Positions 1 through 14,700 of a stretch of DNA of 64,000 nt are shown here, one piece after another. The notes beneath the pieces were generated by a model, which searched no databases, had not been told where the DNA came from, and saw nothing but the letters and a program-made list of their open reading frames with translations. Position 1 is the stretch's first letter. Each line of letters starts with the position of its first letter. The position numbers were made by a program, and so were the translations under genes. The DNA lies in contig NC_092576.1 in the NCBI RefSeq assembly GCF_037975245.1, positions 27,541,611 through 27,605,610 on the forward strand, written 5' to 3'. This DNA is from Apostichopus japonicus (taxonomy: Eukaryota > Echinodermata > Holothuroidea > Aspidochirotida > Stichopodidae).

Positions 1-661
1 TATAAGTTGTATCTTGTTAAATCCAGATCCAATGTATTTTCAAAGGTCTGTATTGGGGAGAAAAGTATGCACATATGCAAATTAAGTGTGTAGATATTTG
101 CTATTGTACAATCTAAATAAAGTTATAATCAAAGAAAGCCTGTGTGATTGTTTACTGGTCGTGTTGCTATTTTCGCCGTTGTGTTTTGGTCAGGCTAAGC
201 ACGTGGCGTTGTACGCACTACTATAGCTTTTTCATTGCTAATGGAAAGAGTTTTTCGCTGTTTTTTAGTTAACTTAATGTGCTTCATACATATCCCGCCT
301 AAGCCGAACGGATGATATCGCAACGAGGGTTATGCTTAAAAAGTATCGACGGAAAGTCCATCGTCATAGACGGTTTGGCCCTGTATCCCGATTGATGGGA
401 ATCACGTCACTTTAAAATAAAGTAGACATTTGTCGAAAGAATTAAAGGCACGTGGTTTAATCGATATTTAACTGTAATTTGCACAGTAATTATACTTAGT
501 GAAAATCTACAGAACACGAAGAATAGAGGAATGCAGGTGTTAGTGCTATGTACAATGTTAATATATCAATACATATATACCAAAGGACTCAAGCAGTGAT
601 TATCTCCTTAATGCAAAACTTTACTTTACAGTTATTGCATAATAATATGTAGTAAATTGTC
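1..661. other. 3' flank of plexin; no gene recognised
   Basis: It must contain the plexin 3' UTR on the minus strand, but I see no strong minus-strand AATAAA; an ATTAAA lies near 455. A plus-strand AATAAA near 115 followed by an A-rich stretch could be the end of a convergent gene lying off the left edge. No open frame is convincing. Confidence 0.3.
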
Positions 662-868
662 CTATTTCCCTCTCCCCGTCCACCCCATAAAACTATTACG
701 TCTAAGTTTATTGTACGTTATGAATACCTCTTTCACCTCACTGTTGACAGACAGTATGTCCTCGTTATTGAGACTTTCCATATCCTGAACTAGGCTGTAA
801 TATTTATCAAGTTTCGTGGAGTATTCAGGTAACAGATGTGCGTATAAATTTCTGCTGTAGGATGCATC
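662..868 (-). CDS. Plexin exon 37: C-terminal exon and stop
   Basis: 68 codons and a stop: DASYSRNLYAHLLPEYSTKL, DKYYSLVQDM, ending GWTGRGK. SRNLYAHLLPEY matches the plexin SNKLLYAKDIP.Y segment. The tail is long enough for the last GAP helices. Confidence 0.93.
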   Translation of the reverse strand, partial: DASYSRNLYAHLLPEYSTKLDKYYSLVQDMESLNNEDILSVNSEVKEVFITYNKLRRNSFMGWTGRGK

Positions 869-3800
869 CTTGAAATAAAAGAAAAACAAAGTAAATTATG
901 CTTTCATTCATGTAATCTTTTACGGCATATCTCTCTCTCTCTGTCTGTCTGTCTATCTATATATATATATATATCATTAGTTTCATGCGACCGCAATTGA
1001 AAATCCATTGTGCGATGTTTCTATAATTTCCAACTTCTCTATGTTAGTAACTCTGTTTATGTATGATTTCACAATTCATAGCATTGATATTGATGCTACA
1101 TTTTACTTTCATTTAATGTATACAAGATATGAATGTATAGTAGACACGAAAATACAATAGGAAGCAGAATTACAGAATAAGACACAAAGTAAATGTTTAT
1201 ATCTAGACAGAGGTGAGATTCCTTCAATGTCTTCATTATGTTATATTTATGCTATTTTATTCTAGATTTAATTTATTCATTCATTTGATTTTGTTTTTAT
1301 TACATTTAGAGTACAAAGAGTTGGTATGAAGAGTACACAGTATAGGCAATATGAAAGGTAGTTTACTAATAACACTTGAGAGCTTAAAAAGTAAAATACT
1401 CCCCGAATGAAAAACACAAAAGAAAATGAAGCAAAGAAACTATACTTAAATAATCAACGCTTAAACAACATCCCACCGTACCACCTCCACCAATTTGTGA
1501 ACATCATGCTGATTTTGTTTTGGCCCTTAGATAGTATAACCGACAAGTGCTGATGAATAGTATTCGACCAAACTAGCCATAAAACTCACATCTGGTATTT
1601 CGTCTCTTCTGAGGCAAACATCGTGAAGAATTTGGACAAGAGTCTGAAGACAGGCCTTGACATAGTAACAATCCTGGATATCATACATTAAGGCAGGGTT
1701 ATTCAGGATAAATGTCCACAAACCCCTTGGCAACCTTCTCGGGAAGGAGATGGTAATAATTAAAAAAAAAGCAAATATAACCTAAAACAATATCATTAAT
1801 GTTACATGTTAGAACTATTATCTACAATACAGGATGTTATCATTAATACATCAAACAATGAAAGACTTTTAATTATTTTGAATAAGCTGACATTATACCC
1901 ATGCATTACTTTAAGTTTGAATACAATGGAGAAGACGTTGTTTAACATTGACGGATCTGTATTTTATTTATACACTAGCTCAATGTATATCTTAAAAGAT
2001 AATTGTCGCTGAGTCAAGTTCAGCATTTGACACGCTGATGATTCAGATTCAGATTCTCTTTATTGCATCCCAAGCTGGGCAATTGATTGCTCACAATATA
2101 AAACATACGTACAGTACATAAAATACACAAATATACAAAATATAACAGACTGATCAAAATATGAAGGAATGTAGCTTAACAAAAATACAACTCGGTAAAT
2201 GCGTAACTTACAGATAGTCTTTCCATTTTTGTGCCAAATTGTGTGTTTCCAAATTATTGGCTTCGCAGTCGAATAAATCAAAGATTTGCTTGATTGCATA
2301 TGGTACGTCTTCGGGGTTGGTTGTCATAAATATATTCAACATTTTATCCACGTATTCTTGAATGGCGATCTGTAATAACAAATTCGTTATCTCTTGCGAT
2401 AGTTTACTCGCAAAATATACTAGTTAATTAATGTCTTCATGTCCCTCCTTATTAATTTTATCATGAAAAATCTGAGATGTTGCGGTGGGTTACATAGTTG
2501 CAAAGGTCCCGAGGTAAGTGCTTTCGCGTGCACCGCCCAGCGGAACTAAACGTCACTGCCACAAACGGGTACCGCGTAAAGGTTACATCCTCCGCAGTAA
2601 ACAAACAAAATTAACAAAATCTCCAGTGGTTGGCTGTGTAAAGTTGACCGTTTGATAGGCGCGGATGTGTTCCTTTACGTTCAAAAAGATAACCTTAGAT
2701 CGATAAACTTTAATAATTTTTGATTGCATTTGGTTTATCCGTGTATGTGCATTATAATTTAGAGAAAAGTAAAACCGATCGATTTTATGTTTACTTTAAC
2801 ATATGTGAATAAGATATATTCTTCCTTCCATGCAATGTTCAATACAGAACAGTTCTCTGCGATACGATTATGCAATTAATTTTGCAGGATTTTATTTACG
2901 ATACCTATGTATTCATTATTGAAGGGTTTCAGACAGATCGGTCGAAAGAACCGCGATGGCGGGTTTTGTCTGCAACTGTATTATTTAAAGACGTTGCAAA
3001 TCTATGTCGAGTTTTCCTTGGAAAAGAAACACTGATGTTCAGGAAAATGTAATTGTTGAATGAATATAAATGGTTCATGAACGGATCTCTTTTAATACGG
3101 GTTAATCTGTAATTTATGTCAGCTTATGTTTCTGTTGACGAAAAAGATCAACAAGGCCTTTTATTTGTCAATCCATCGGGATCACGATAATCATTTTCTT
3201 GGCAGCGATGGTTAATTTACAGGGTTACGACAGATGACATATGATGACAGCTTCACTGATTGGTTGCTAAGCTAAGCAATATTCTCCAATCTTTCGCCGA
3301 CCACGGCATCCTTTAACAAAACACTTTGCAATGTTGACTTTTATTTACTTTGTTTACTGTGTACAATACTTGCCTCTGAAATAGTTTTCAGCCGCACCGG
3401 TTAACCTTAACAGTTGAAAACATGGATTGGGGATATCCTTGGTTTACCAGGGCAAAAAGTCATATAGTTATATTATGTGTTCGGGATGTAAAGAAAAATT
3501 ATCGTTGTTATCACCTTTGTTGCTGGAAGATACGAGAGAACACTTTCATCTACCGGTGTTTGATGAGAGTCCTTTTCCAGTTTAGCAGATGCGGTAAGAA
3601 TATCATCATCTTTTTCCTATAGATAAGGCAGATAAAAATAGAGTCTCGCAAGTTTTGGGCAATATGAATTTTGTTTGACATTTTAGTAGGACCTACCACG
3701 ACAAGAGAGATTTGATCAAATAAGAATCAAATAAGGATATTTGTTATACTTCGATATAATAATTAACCAACCTCGGTTACGTTCCAGTGTATCGGTACAG

Positions 3801-6800
3801 AAAATGGGCTCCACCAGATGGAGTCAATAATGATGATCGTTTTGATCAACTTTGTATTTAAGTGATTGCGGTTACGCATCTGAGAACAAGCGTGTGTCAT
3901 GTGAAAGTATTTATCAGATCATGCCGTTACGATATCATAAAAATAATATACTTTGTTTATTGATCATTATTCTTACAATATAATATATCACATGAACCGC
4001 CTTTTCAACTGAACATGCTAACATCAGCATATCCCTTATATACAGTAATAGTAAATCAATTAGTAGAAAATATGAACAAGGACAAATTATAATTTAGAAA
4101 AGGTTTTTTTTTCCAGATGTAAAAAAAAAATCTTACAAGATGCCAAAGCCAAAGTTTTGAATTCGTTTGAGCCCATTCGTAGATATCTTCAGTGTCATCT
4201 AGTGGGGGTAAGCAAAATAATAAACTACTAATAACTTTATCAGTTACTAAGAAAAGAGAGAGAGTTACTGCTGCAATGGGTCGAACTTTTTAAAAGTATT
4301 AATAACAGACGAATTGATATAATAAAACCAATTGCCCGTTATCCTGTGTGCATGTGTCGATAAACGAATTAATAATCAAGATTAAAAGACACCTTTTTCT
4401 GAAGGGTGGCGATAGTCAACGACATCATCAACGACATGTCGTGGAATTTTCGCGGTGTTTGGCATGGCTGCAAATGCAAGAAAAGAAAGTGCGGTATATT
4501 GACAACTAACATACTTCAAGAGATGGGAAAGTTAACTAAGGTCATTGTGAATCTGTTCTCTTATTTATGGATGTTACGGTTGTGTGAATATTGTGGTAAG
4601 TTACCTTTGTCAGGTAGGATGTATCCCTCATCATCCATTAGCTGCTCTGCTCCTGTCACGCTGCTCACAGTTGCTGCACCTGTGTTAGAATGATAAGACG
4701 ATTGATCAATGTTAAAATAATAAGTTGAAAACCCAGTAATTTGATATAAGAAATGTTTACTTTAACTTACCGAAAAGTAAATCTAATCCTTCATATAACA
4801 ACTTAAAACTAATTGAATGCACAGTTTTAATACTCCCATAAAGAAAACACGTACAGGTTTTACGCAGAATAAACAAATTCTGTAGTTTCCTCAAAATCTT
4901 TGAAATATCACTTTGTCTATGGAATTTACAATTGAGATAATGAAACTATTTGACACTTAATCCGGCCCTGCTTGAATGTATGTTTGCGAAAAAAGTCGGA
5001 GATTACAATTTCGTTTGTTAAAGGCCTAGACGGTGGCAAAACAATTCATGTTAATAATTAAATACCGTTTGGAGGTAAATACTGATCAGCCCGACAAAAT
5101 GAAAATAAAAAATAAATTATAAAGAAAACGTAACCATCATTTTAAGTGTTAATGAGAGACCTGTGATGAACAACTCCTTCAAACATGTAGTAAGTAGAAT
5201 CGTTCTCTTTTTGGATTAAAAGTAGTGTCAGGAGCTGCTATATTGTAAAATTGTAATGTCATAGTGATGTCATTGTGATGTCAATCTTTCATGGATGTTT
5301 ATGGATGTTATTTATGGATGTTATTATTTATGGATGTTACGGTTGTGTGAATATTGTGGTAAGTTACCTTTGTCAGGTAGGATGTATCCCTCATCATCCA
5401 TTAGCTGCTCTGCTCCTGTCACGCTGCTCACAGTTGCTGCACCTGTGTTAGAATGATAAGACGATTGATCAATGTTAAAATAATAAGTTGAAAACCCACT
5501 AGTTTGATATAAGAAATGTTTACTTTAACTTACCGAAAAGTAAATCTAATTTTTCATATAACAACTTAAAACTAATTGAATGCACAGTTTTAATACTCCC
5601 ATAAAGAAAACTCGTACGGGTTGTACGCAGAATAAACAAATTCTGTAGTTTCCTCAAAATCTTTGAAATATCACTTTGTCTATGGAATTTACAATTGAGA
5701 TAATGAAACTATTTGACACTCAATCCGGCCCTGCTTGAATGTATGTTTGCGAAAAAGTCGGAGATTACAATTTCGTTTGTTAAAGGCCTAGACGGTGGCA
5801 ATACAATTCATGTTAATAATTAAATACCGTTTGGAGGTAAATACTGATCAGCCCGACAAAATGAAACTAAAAAATAAATTATAAAGAAAACGTAACCATC
5901 ATTTTAAGTGTTAATGAGAGACCTGTGATGAACAACTCCTTCAAACATGTAGTAAGTAGAATCGTTCTCTTTTTGGATTAAAAGTAGTGTCAGGAGCTGC
6001 TATATTGTAAAATTGTGATGTCATAGTGATGTCATTGTGATGTCAATCTTTCATGGATGTTTATGGATGTTATTATTTATGGATGTTACGGTTGTGTGAA
6101 TATTGTGGTCAGTTACCTCTGTCAGGTAGGATGTATCCCTCATCATCCATTAGCTGCTCTGCTCCTGTCACGCTGCTCACAGTTGCTGCACCTGTGTTAG
6201 AATGATAAGACGATTGATCAATGTTAAAATAATAAGTTGAAAACCCAGTAGTTTGATATAAGAAATGTTTACTTTAACTTACCGAAAAGTAAATCTAATT
6301 TTTCATATAACAACTTAAAACTAATTGAATGCACAGTTTTAATACTCCCATAAAGAAAACTCGTACGGGTTGTACCCAGAATAAACAAATTCTGTAGTTT
6401 CCTCAAAATCTTTGAAATATCACTTTGTCTATGGAATTTACAATTGAGATAATGAAACTATTTGACACTCAATCCGGCCCTGCTTGAATGTATGTTTGCG
6501 AAAAAAGTCGGAGATTACAATTTCGTTTGTTAAAGGCCTAGACAGTGGCAATACAATTCATGTTAATAATTAAATACCGTTTGGAGGTAAATACTGATCA
6601 GCCCGACAAAATGAAACTAAAAAATAAATTATAAAGAAAACGTAACCATCATTTTAAGTGTTAATGAGAGACCTGTGATGAACAACTCCTTCAAACATGT
6701 AGTAAGTAGAATCGTTCTCTTTTTGGATTGAAAGTAGTGTCAGGAGCTGCTATATTGTAAAATTGTGATGTCATAGTGCCACAAAGAGAGGAAACCTTCC

Positions 6801-8672
6801 ACGTTCCTTTTCTGTTTTTTCGTTTTGTTTGATATTGATCAATTGGACTCTTTTTTTCCAAATTTGTTTGTAAAGGAACATACAAACTGTAAATGAACTG
6901 CGTCGAGATGAAATATAAAATGTTATTATAGCATGTGTTTGTGAAACTTGTTCTCTATCGCAAATGACAATATTGATCTTTGTGTGTCTCCCAATTAAAG
7001 TGGAATGCAAATAAAAAAGGGAATAAACTCCTTTATAACAAAACATAATTACCAGTTGGTTTAAGTTGGCGGACGGTTTGGAGGAGACGGGCATATGTAT
7101 AGTCATAAACCGGTTCACTCGTGTAATTTCCTGAGGCTGTGGGTAAATTGTTATTAAACGAAACTCAGCAGGTCGCCGAATTGTTGGTTAAAGCATGTTA
7201 TAAACAAGTCGTACTAACAAACTACTGACGGGAGTTTTGTGTTTTCAACTATTTGTAACAACCGTCACCCCTTTGCAGACTCATAACATAAAATTTGTAA
7301 TTACAACATGAGCTCAATGTTTAAATACGTAATTAGTTGAAGAGAGCCTCGATGTAATGCTATTATGATTTCTCATCATCTGTAATTTTTGGATCCCATT
7401 GGAGATTAACTCAAATATCGAAATGGCGTTATCATATTACTAGAACATTTCAAACTGAATCAATCTACCTTTATTTCCTCCGTCAGTTGCTGGTATTATG
7501 TTGTTATCTTCTCTCAGTATTAATTCTACGCAATCGCCATCTTTTATCTGAGAGGACCAAAATGCATAATGACACATATCATACCTCAACATATGTTTTT
7601 TTTTTGGGGGGGGGGGTTGGGAGGGGGGTAGTAATTACTGGGAGGGAGAGTCACATATCTCAACGGAGTAACCGGTGCTGTGGCCGAGTAGATAAAGGCG
7701 GTGGCATTTGATTTGAAGAAATGAAGCTTAGCAATCGGGAGGTGGGGTTTTGTCATCAAAAAGCAATCTACGGTTTCTGAATTGAAAAGAGTCCAAATGA
7801 GTTAAAATGTTGAATTTGAAGCCCCCGACGTGTAAATTGTAATCCATAAGCCTTTGCTGGTTTCTCTCACATTTGAGGTCGTTTGAGCGTCGTACAAATA
7901 ACCGCTGAATATTACTGTTATTATTATTATTTATGAATATAGGTTCCGTATAATCGAATTGTCTAATACAGATGATGACGTTACATATTTCATATTTCCA
8001 TTGATACATACTTATTTTACAAATGTATTACTCGACTCAAATGTTACCTCATACAATTATAGTCAAAGTGATCATAAATGCAATTTGCTTATACATTGTC
8101 TAAAGATAGAGAATTTCGTCTGTAATTAAGTAATGTGCAACTCATTACGATTTTCATTTATATATATATTCATTTTTCTTTGTCGTTTACCTCCATTGCA
8201 TTAACACACACACACATATATATATATACACATTTATATACATACATGTATATATATACATATATATATATACATATACATATATATATATATATATACT
8301 CTCGAAATTCCAAATCATTTGTGATTCCTAAAGCCGGATCTCGAAAGAGATCGTTATATATATATCTCTTTCGAGATCCGGCTTTAGGAATCACAAATGA
8401 TTTCGAGTTGGTTAGCATCATGTTTGATCTCTAGAGTAAGGCAAAATATGTCACCAAAAACAGAACTAGTATTGTTCGATTCAGGTGACAAACGCCTACA
8501 GTGGAATTGCGACCTCCCTTACCGGTTTCGAAACTCTGGACATACAATCAGCGTCCATAGCCTAGTGGTTAGGGTGTTCGCGTACAGAGCGGAAGGCCCG
8601 TGGTTCGAATCCCGGTGGAGGCTGAAAGTTTTTTCACTGTTCTTGATTTTCCAACTCATAACGATTTTCATT

Positions 8673-8734
<62 letters not shown>

Positions 8735-11700
8735 GTTATAGATATCATTAATGAGCGGAGAACATTTTTTGTACAGCATTCGATGTGTACGAAATGATGC
8801 ATTTGTATTTTATTTCATGTAACAACGATAATGCTTGTTAGGTTTTAAATTATCAAATTTAACCTTACCTTGTAATCTGACAAGGTACTCAATTTCCTCC
8901 ATCCATTTTGGAGATTTGTAATGCCTTTATCAGTCAATGATTGCTTCGCAGTTTCTTTTCGATGCCATACTTTGTATAAGAAGAGATTACAAAAAGGTAT
9001 TTTGTCCATCGTCAAAGCATGGATGTCTCAAGTTGGTGCGTAACTGATTTCACTTACAAGGTTCAAGAATCTAACAATGAAAACAATCTTTTACAGCAAA
9101 TGAATGCTTCATTCTATCTTATCGTTTTTGTAGCTTGGTAGCGAAATACAATGCTTTCATCATATATGTGGTTAACCATTCAGGATAATATTATAAATAA
9201 GTGAAATTGATAGTTTTCAATATTCAAGCAACCGTATAACCATTGACTACAGACAAACTACAGACATGCTTTTGTTTTAATGCAAGCTTTTCAAATGACA
9301 GAGTACTACCGGTCTTTTTCACAGGAAAATAATTTCTATTTTGTCTTTCTTTTAATGAAAAAAATAATAAAAGAACCGGAATCCGAATGAACATTAACTT
9401 GTAACCTCGCGGAGTTGTACATTTAATTTTAACCAAGTAGTGCTTGGTAAGTATAATCTGACAGCAGTTCGAACGTCGGATCTGCTTTTACTTGTATATA
9501 AAAAGGCCAAACTTTGCTTGCAAAAAGCTTCTCTATTACTGTTTTGGCTTAAATAATAGTGAAAGCCCTAGCTACACAGTGTACGCAATGTATTCCGTAT
9601 TTTATAACAAACTAATGGTTCGATGGTTAAACGCACGCAATCCTTCCTGAGGTTGCTGGTCTAGAATACAGCTTAACAGTTAATAATGTATTTGCTTGTT
9701 AGTAATATTTTTACACTTTGTTACCAGTTTTCTGTTGTTTAGTCTTGTACAATACAGTTAAAGGAAATTTCTTAATTTCCATCTGCAATCTCTAATCGAA
9801 CACATGATGCATAGATGTGTTACGTTCTCGGCAAAACACAAAACAAAAAGTTTATACAAAATGATCTACGTTTTACATATTAAAGGATCATTCTGTAAGT
9901 ATTCTCTTACCAAGATCAAAATACTCAGGAAGCGGATGTGTGGAGTAGATTTGATTCAGAAAGAAATGATCCAAAATTTTTCCCTTCACTTGAGAGATAG
10001 TATCAGTATCAAGAAACGTTAACGTCACCAATCGTTCGTCTTTAACTTTAAAGAGAACTTGGAGAACCTAAAAAATGTCAATATTAACTCTGTTAAAACC
10101 TTTTTGTTTCAGTGAAAAAATCGATATAGTTACGATATAATAACTTTTAGGGGATATTTTGACACTAAAAACTGAAAGAGCCGTGCGTGTGTTTTGTGGG
10201 AAGTGTAGGTTTGCGGAACGGGCGGGGCGAGTGGGTTGATATGGGATTCTTCGTTCGAGACATTTTAGTTCGCGAACAATGTAATAATGATGCAACTTAA
10301 TAAAGCATAATATGAAACAAAATGTCATGGAGTACCTATGTATCATACAATAACTTTCTTCCCGTCAGGTGTAGGCTCTTATGGACTTTAAATTAAAACG
10401 ATTTACTTTTGCTGCAAATTGCTACAACTTTCTGAGCCACACAAGAAAAGTTTCAACCCCGTGCTTTTAAGGATTGCGTTGCTAGTAAGGATGGCTAATG
10501 AACAAAAAATGATTTCATCAACTCATTCCACTAGACACAATCGTTCAAAACGTGCTTCAAATTTTATTGAGCTTACCATTTCATTGTATTGAATGTGTGA
10601 GAGCAACAGGTTTTGGTCATTTATTGAAAATTGTGATTTGCCGGTAAGAGCGTCGATTGGTCCCATCTCAGTAATACTCTTGATAGCGTAACTTAGCTCG
10701 AGGACCGAGCTTCCAACCTTTCCCTGTCAAACGACGTGATCAAAATAGGTAAGGCAGATATGGAAAAAGTTTCTTTTTTAACGTTAGATTTTGGACGATA
10801 TTTGCGGAATGGCAGCGTGGATGCATGGTTGTATATATGAAGATAACACAAGGAGAAACAAACCCATACCATGTAACCATAGAGGCTGACAAAAATCCAA
10901 TTTGACAAAAGCATGTCGTGTAAGTTGCCTTCGCTGAAAGATAGACAGAAATAATATTGTAAACATGTGGCATTAGAATATTAACAAAACTATATATTTA
11001 TGTTACAATCATTTTGTTGTTAATTTTCCTGAATTGACTAAATGTTGTGCTCCTTTTTCTTTACTGAGAGACCTCTTACAATATACCTAATTGTAGTCGT
11101 ATTACATATTCTGTCTGTTGATACAAATATCGTTACAATTGAATTTCTATTTGCCTCAATGGATCAATGCACCAATAAGTCTTTTGTTTTTAAACGATAT
11201 GACGGTAATTCAAATATGAGATGAAAAGTTTGACTCCCGTTGAAATACCTTTGAAATAAGCCATTGTATTTTGGTACTCGGGTCCTGCCTGTTTCGTGAA
11301 TGTGCTGTTTAAAAAATCTTAATGATGTAGTCAATATGAGAAAGAAAGAAAAAAACATTAAATTTATAGCCAACATGGTCACGTTTAACGAGGTATAGAA
11401 ACGCTCAATTTGTTACATGAAGAAAACATTGTACACATTACACATATATACTAATTGAATAATTCATGTCAATAACATATGCAACCCGTGTGGTAGATCT
11501 TTCAAACTCACAAAGAAAGTCCCCTTAACCTATCGAGAACAAAAGCAAAATCAGCGATCCATCGAAATAAATCAAGAGGGCAATTACGATAACATAAATT
11601 AATAGCCATTAAATATTATAACTACCAATCACATAGTTTCCTGAATCTTAGGTCGTAGTTCTTGGATATTTATCATATCATACACTCACTGTTAGACTTT

Positions 11701-14700
11701 GACCTATATTCGGCAATCATCGTTGTCGCTGAGTCGACATGGTCATATTTCATTGGCAGTTCTTTCGATGTCCAAATATAACCGTTCATAGAGTTTGAAT
11801 ACTAATTGAAAATTTTGTCGAGAAGGCTCTAAACTACAATATCTCATCATGATAACTGATGCTTAAATAAAGAACTATTCTCTGTTTCTGACAAAAAAGA
11901 AAGGAAGAGGAAAAGAAAGAGAAACATCACTTACTCTGTTAAAGTAGCAAGTTTGTCGTCTAAAACTAGACTCATGGTTATGTGAGATGCAATATTAGCT
12001 CTGTAATAAAGGTGGGAAGGTCAAGAAATGGACACAATTATACACATGGAAGGGAAGTGTTTTTCAACTTGATTGATCACTATGCGGAGGTTGTTGCTTG
12101 TATAAGCGGTAAAATATCTGAAGGCGTCTGTTTCTGCTTTCAAGAATCATGTATCTATAGGCTAATGCTACCTAAATCCGAAAAATGCTAACAATACAAT
12201 TGCCGCTTACTACGAGATCATTAATAGTAAAATAAATATATTAACAACTTACAACTTAGATAATATGTACATGATATATATATCTTTTACATACCCACAC
12301 TACACAAGAAGATAGCAAATTCGTGACTGCCAAGACTTATTTTACATCTATATATAGCTTTCGGTCTGTACTTTAATCCAATCTTCACGTATGAGTTTCC
12401 ATATTCCTGCATGTTAATAAACTTATAGAAGGTAGTATGTTTTGTGCTGTTTTATGAAACAACACCCAAAAATAAAGAATGAATCCTTTCAGTAACCTTT
12501 CATTTACCTTTCATTTGAGTCAACACAATGTTCTTCCAAAATTGCCACCAGAAATCTCAAAAACGTTGTACTGCTCAGAAGCTTCCCAAAAGCATACATA
12601 GCTTGTCTTTCTTTTGTGTCAGGAGTCTTGAGCTATGCGGAAAGTATATAAAAGAGAAACAGTAACTGAAACTGCACACAAACCTTTGTAGAATCTAAGT
12701 ACGTATACGCAACATGAACTATTAATAGCACAGTTGTCGGCCATTTAGTTGACTGCATATATATTTTCGAATGACTCAGAATTGTGCAGTGCAGTGCAGC
12801 TAATCCTGTTTTGTTTTATGTTTAGTACTACCAATACGAACGTTTAACCCACCTGCGTAACAAATCTACTTAATATATACCTACGGAAATAGAGCTTATT
12901 CCGGTTAGTGTTAGTATCTGGAAGCGTAAAATTCATGACTTAGAAATATAAAATACATTTTACAGAGGAAATCTGATTTACCTTCATCCCTACCTTGTAT
13001 GACAATTAAAATTATAATATAATAATATTTGAATCTGGGTGCTATTAACTAATTCTCCCTGCGTGCACTCGACGATTTCTCTTTCAATTTATTCAGATTC
13101 AGAGATTTTCGGAAAGAAAGATGCAGTAAGCAAAGTCGAAGTAAGAAGTCAACTACATTATGGTGATAGATAAAACAGCTCTACCTGAACATCGATCGTA
13201 GACGTCCGGCATTGTGGATCACTAAAACGCAGTACCTGTAAATATTCAAGAGGCGCACGGAGAGTAGTACTGGGCAGTGATGCTAAAATACCTTCTATAT
13301 TCTTTGTCGCTGTTCGGAGATTTGAGAACACTGCATGGATAAGAAAGAAAAAACATCGAAAGCTAACCAAATAAAGTCGATCGTTCAATTCTAACCAACT
13401 CATCAATTAAAGTATATTTTATGTTCTTTTTAGATGGAGTTGCATTATCAATAGAAGATTGATTACGACATTATTTAAATGCTAATTAAAGAATGCCAAT
13501 ACGTTTGCTTTTTATAAGAGAAAAACAATGAACATTTAACGTTTTGCCTTTTGAAGATCTTTGCCATATTTTGAGGAAATAACGAATGTCGAGGGTGCTA
13601 TGGAGGGTATTACTGACTTTGTAGATAAGTAGCAAACGAGTCATTCTGTTCTTAATATTGTTTCTGAAACTCAAACGTTAACTTCCAAGTTTCAGCTAAA
13701 AAGATACGTAGTAGTTTGTTCTTTTCATATTACCAGTACACAGTAACGATCACTCATCATCCCTTATCCTGTCTATGTGTAGTATCTCTTCCATTTCCAA
13801 GGAAGCGCAATACTCACTTGACGTAATATCGTAATCATCATATGGTTGCAGTATCCAAGATAGGGGACCGTGGTTGAGAGTGGATTAAGTTGTTAGGCGT
13901 TCGAGCCCGATTTCTAGTCTTGCGAGACCTTTCGTAAAAAGTACCATTGCTACTTAAAGGTTCACTGAACTATACACATGAAATAGTGAAATATAACCAC
14001 AAAAAAGCAAAAATGGTAACCATTGAATATTATATATCAACTTTAACCTTTATTGGCACGTAAAAACCCACAGAATATTTGTGAGAATTTATCTTTACTT
14101 TTGTTTTTACAAATATTATTCTTTTTAATATGATCAATTGTCTTTGCCTGTATGGTTGTCAATTCCACTTTTCCCAGTTCCTCATGCCTCTGTCACTGCA
14201 GCATCTATGAGATTGAGTAGCCAAAGTGTGACACTTGCGGTCAAGTGCTGCAGCCAGACAGAATAGAGATTATAAGAAAATCATAATTGACATACTACGA
14301 ATACCAAGAAAAAAAACCTTACGTGTTTTCATTTCCGTCTGGTACTTGGTTTTTGTTTGAAGGATCCGTTTCTCAAGTTGTGTTACTATCGCATCGTCCC
14401 GACGTTTCAGTTTCATGAAATATCTCGTTGAAATAACTGCTACGATGCTAAAAAGCAGTGACAAAGCGATGCATGCACCGACAAGGACAGCTACATGGTT
14501 GCGATAACGCAAATATCCAATATGTATTTCCAAGTTGGCATGAAGAACCTGCGGAGTAATATTGATAAATGTATTTTGATACATGAAGTACATATGGATA
14601 GGTCAATCATAACATGAAGGAAATTTGCACTTAAAGTTAATTCGAACAAAAAAAGGGAAAATTCTTGATTCATTTCCTTTTCTCGTGATGATGAGCATTG

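Larger units (their letters stand above)
4561..6778. repeat. Three tandem 0.75-kb units carrying plexin exon 32
   Basis: Units begin at the repeated string TTATTTATGGATGTTACGG at 4,561, 5,324 and 6,073, spacings of 763 and 749. The third stops at 6,778 within GATGTCATAGTG. Intron and exon parts are equally alike, with only scattered single-base differences, so the duplication is recent. Short GGATGTTATT and GTGATGTCA repeats mark the joints. Confidence 0.95.

Noticed and set aside
8550-8625. Functional tRNA gene
   Set aside because: The boxes are tRNA-like but the acceptor and anticodon arms do not pair convincingly, and the copy at 62.3 kb has the same flanks, so it is a SINE head.
8135-8797. 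Plus- and minus-strand open frames of up to 112 codons rich in Ile and Tyr
   Set aside because: They are translations of TA and CA microsatellites and SINE tails.
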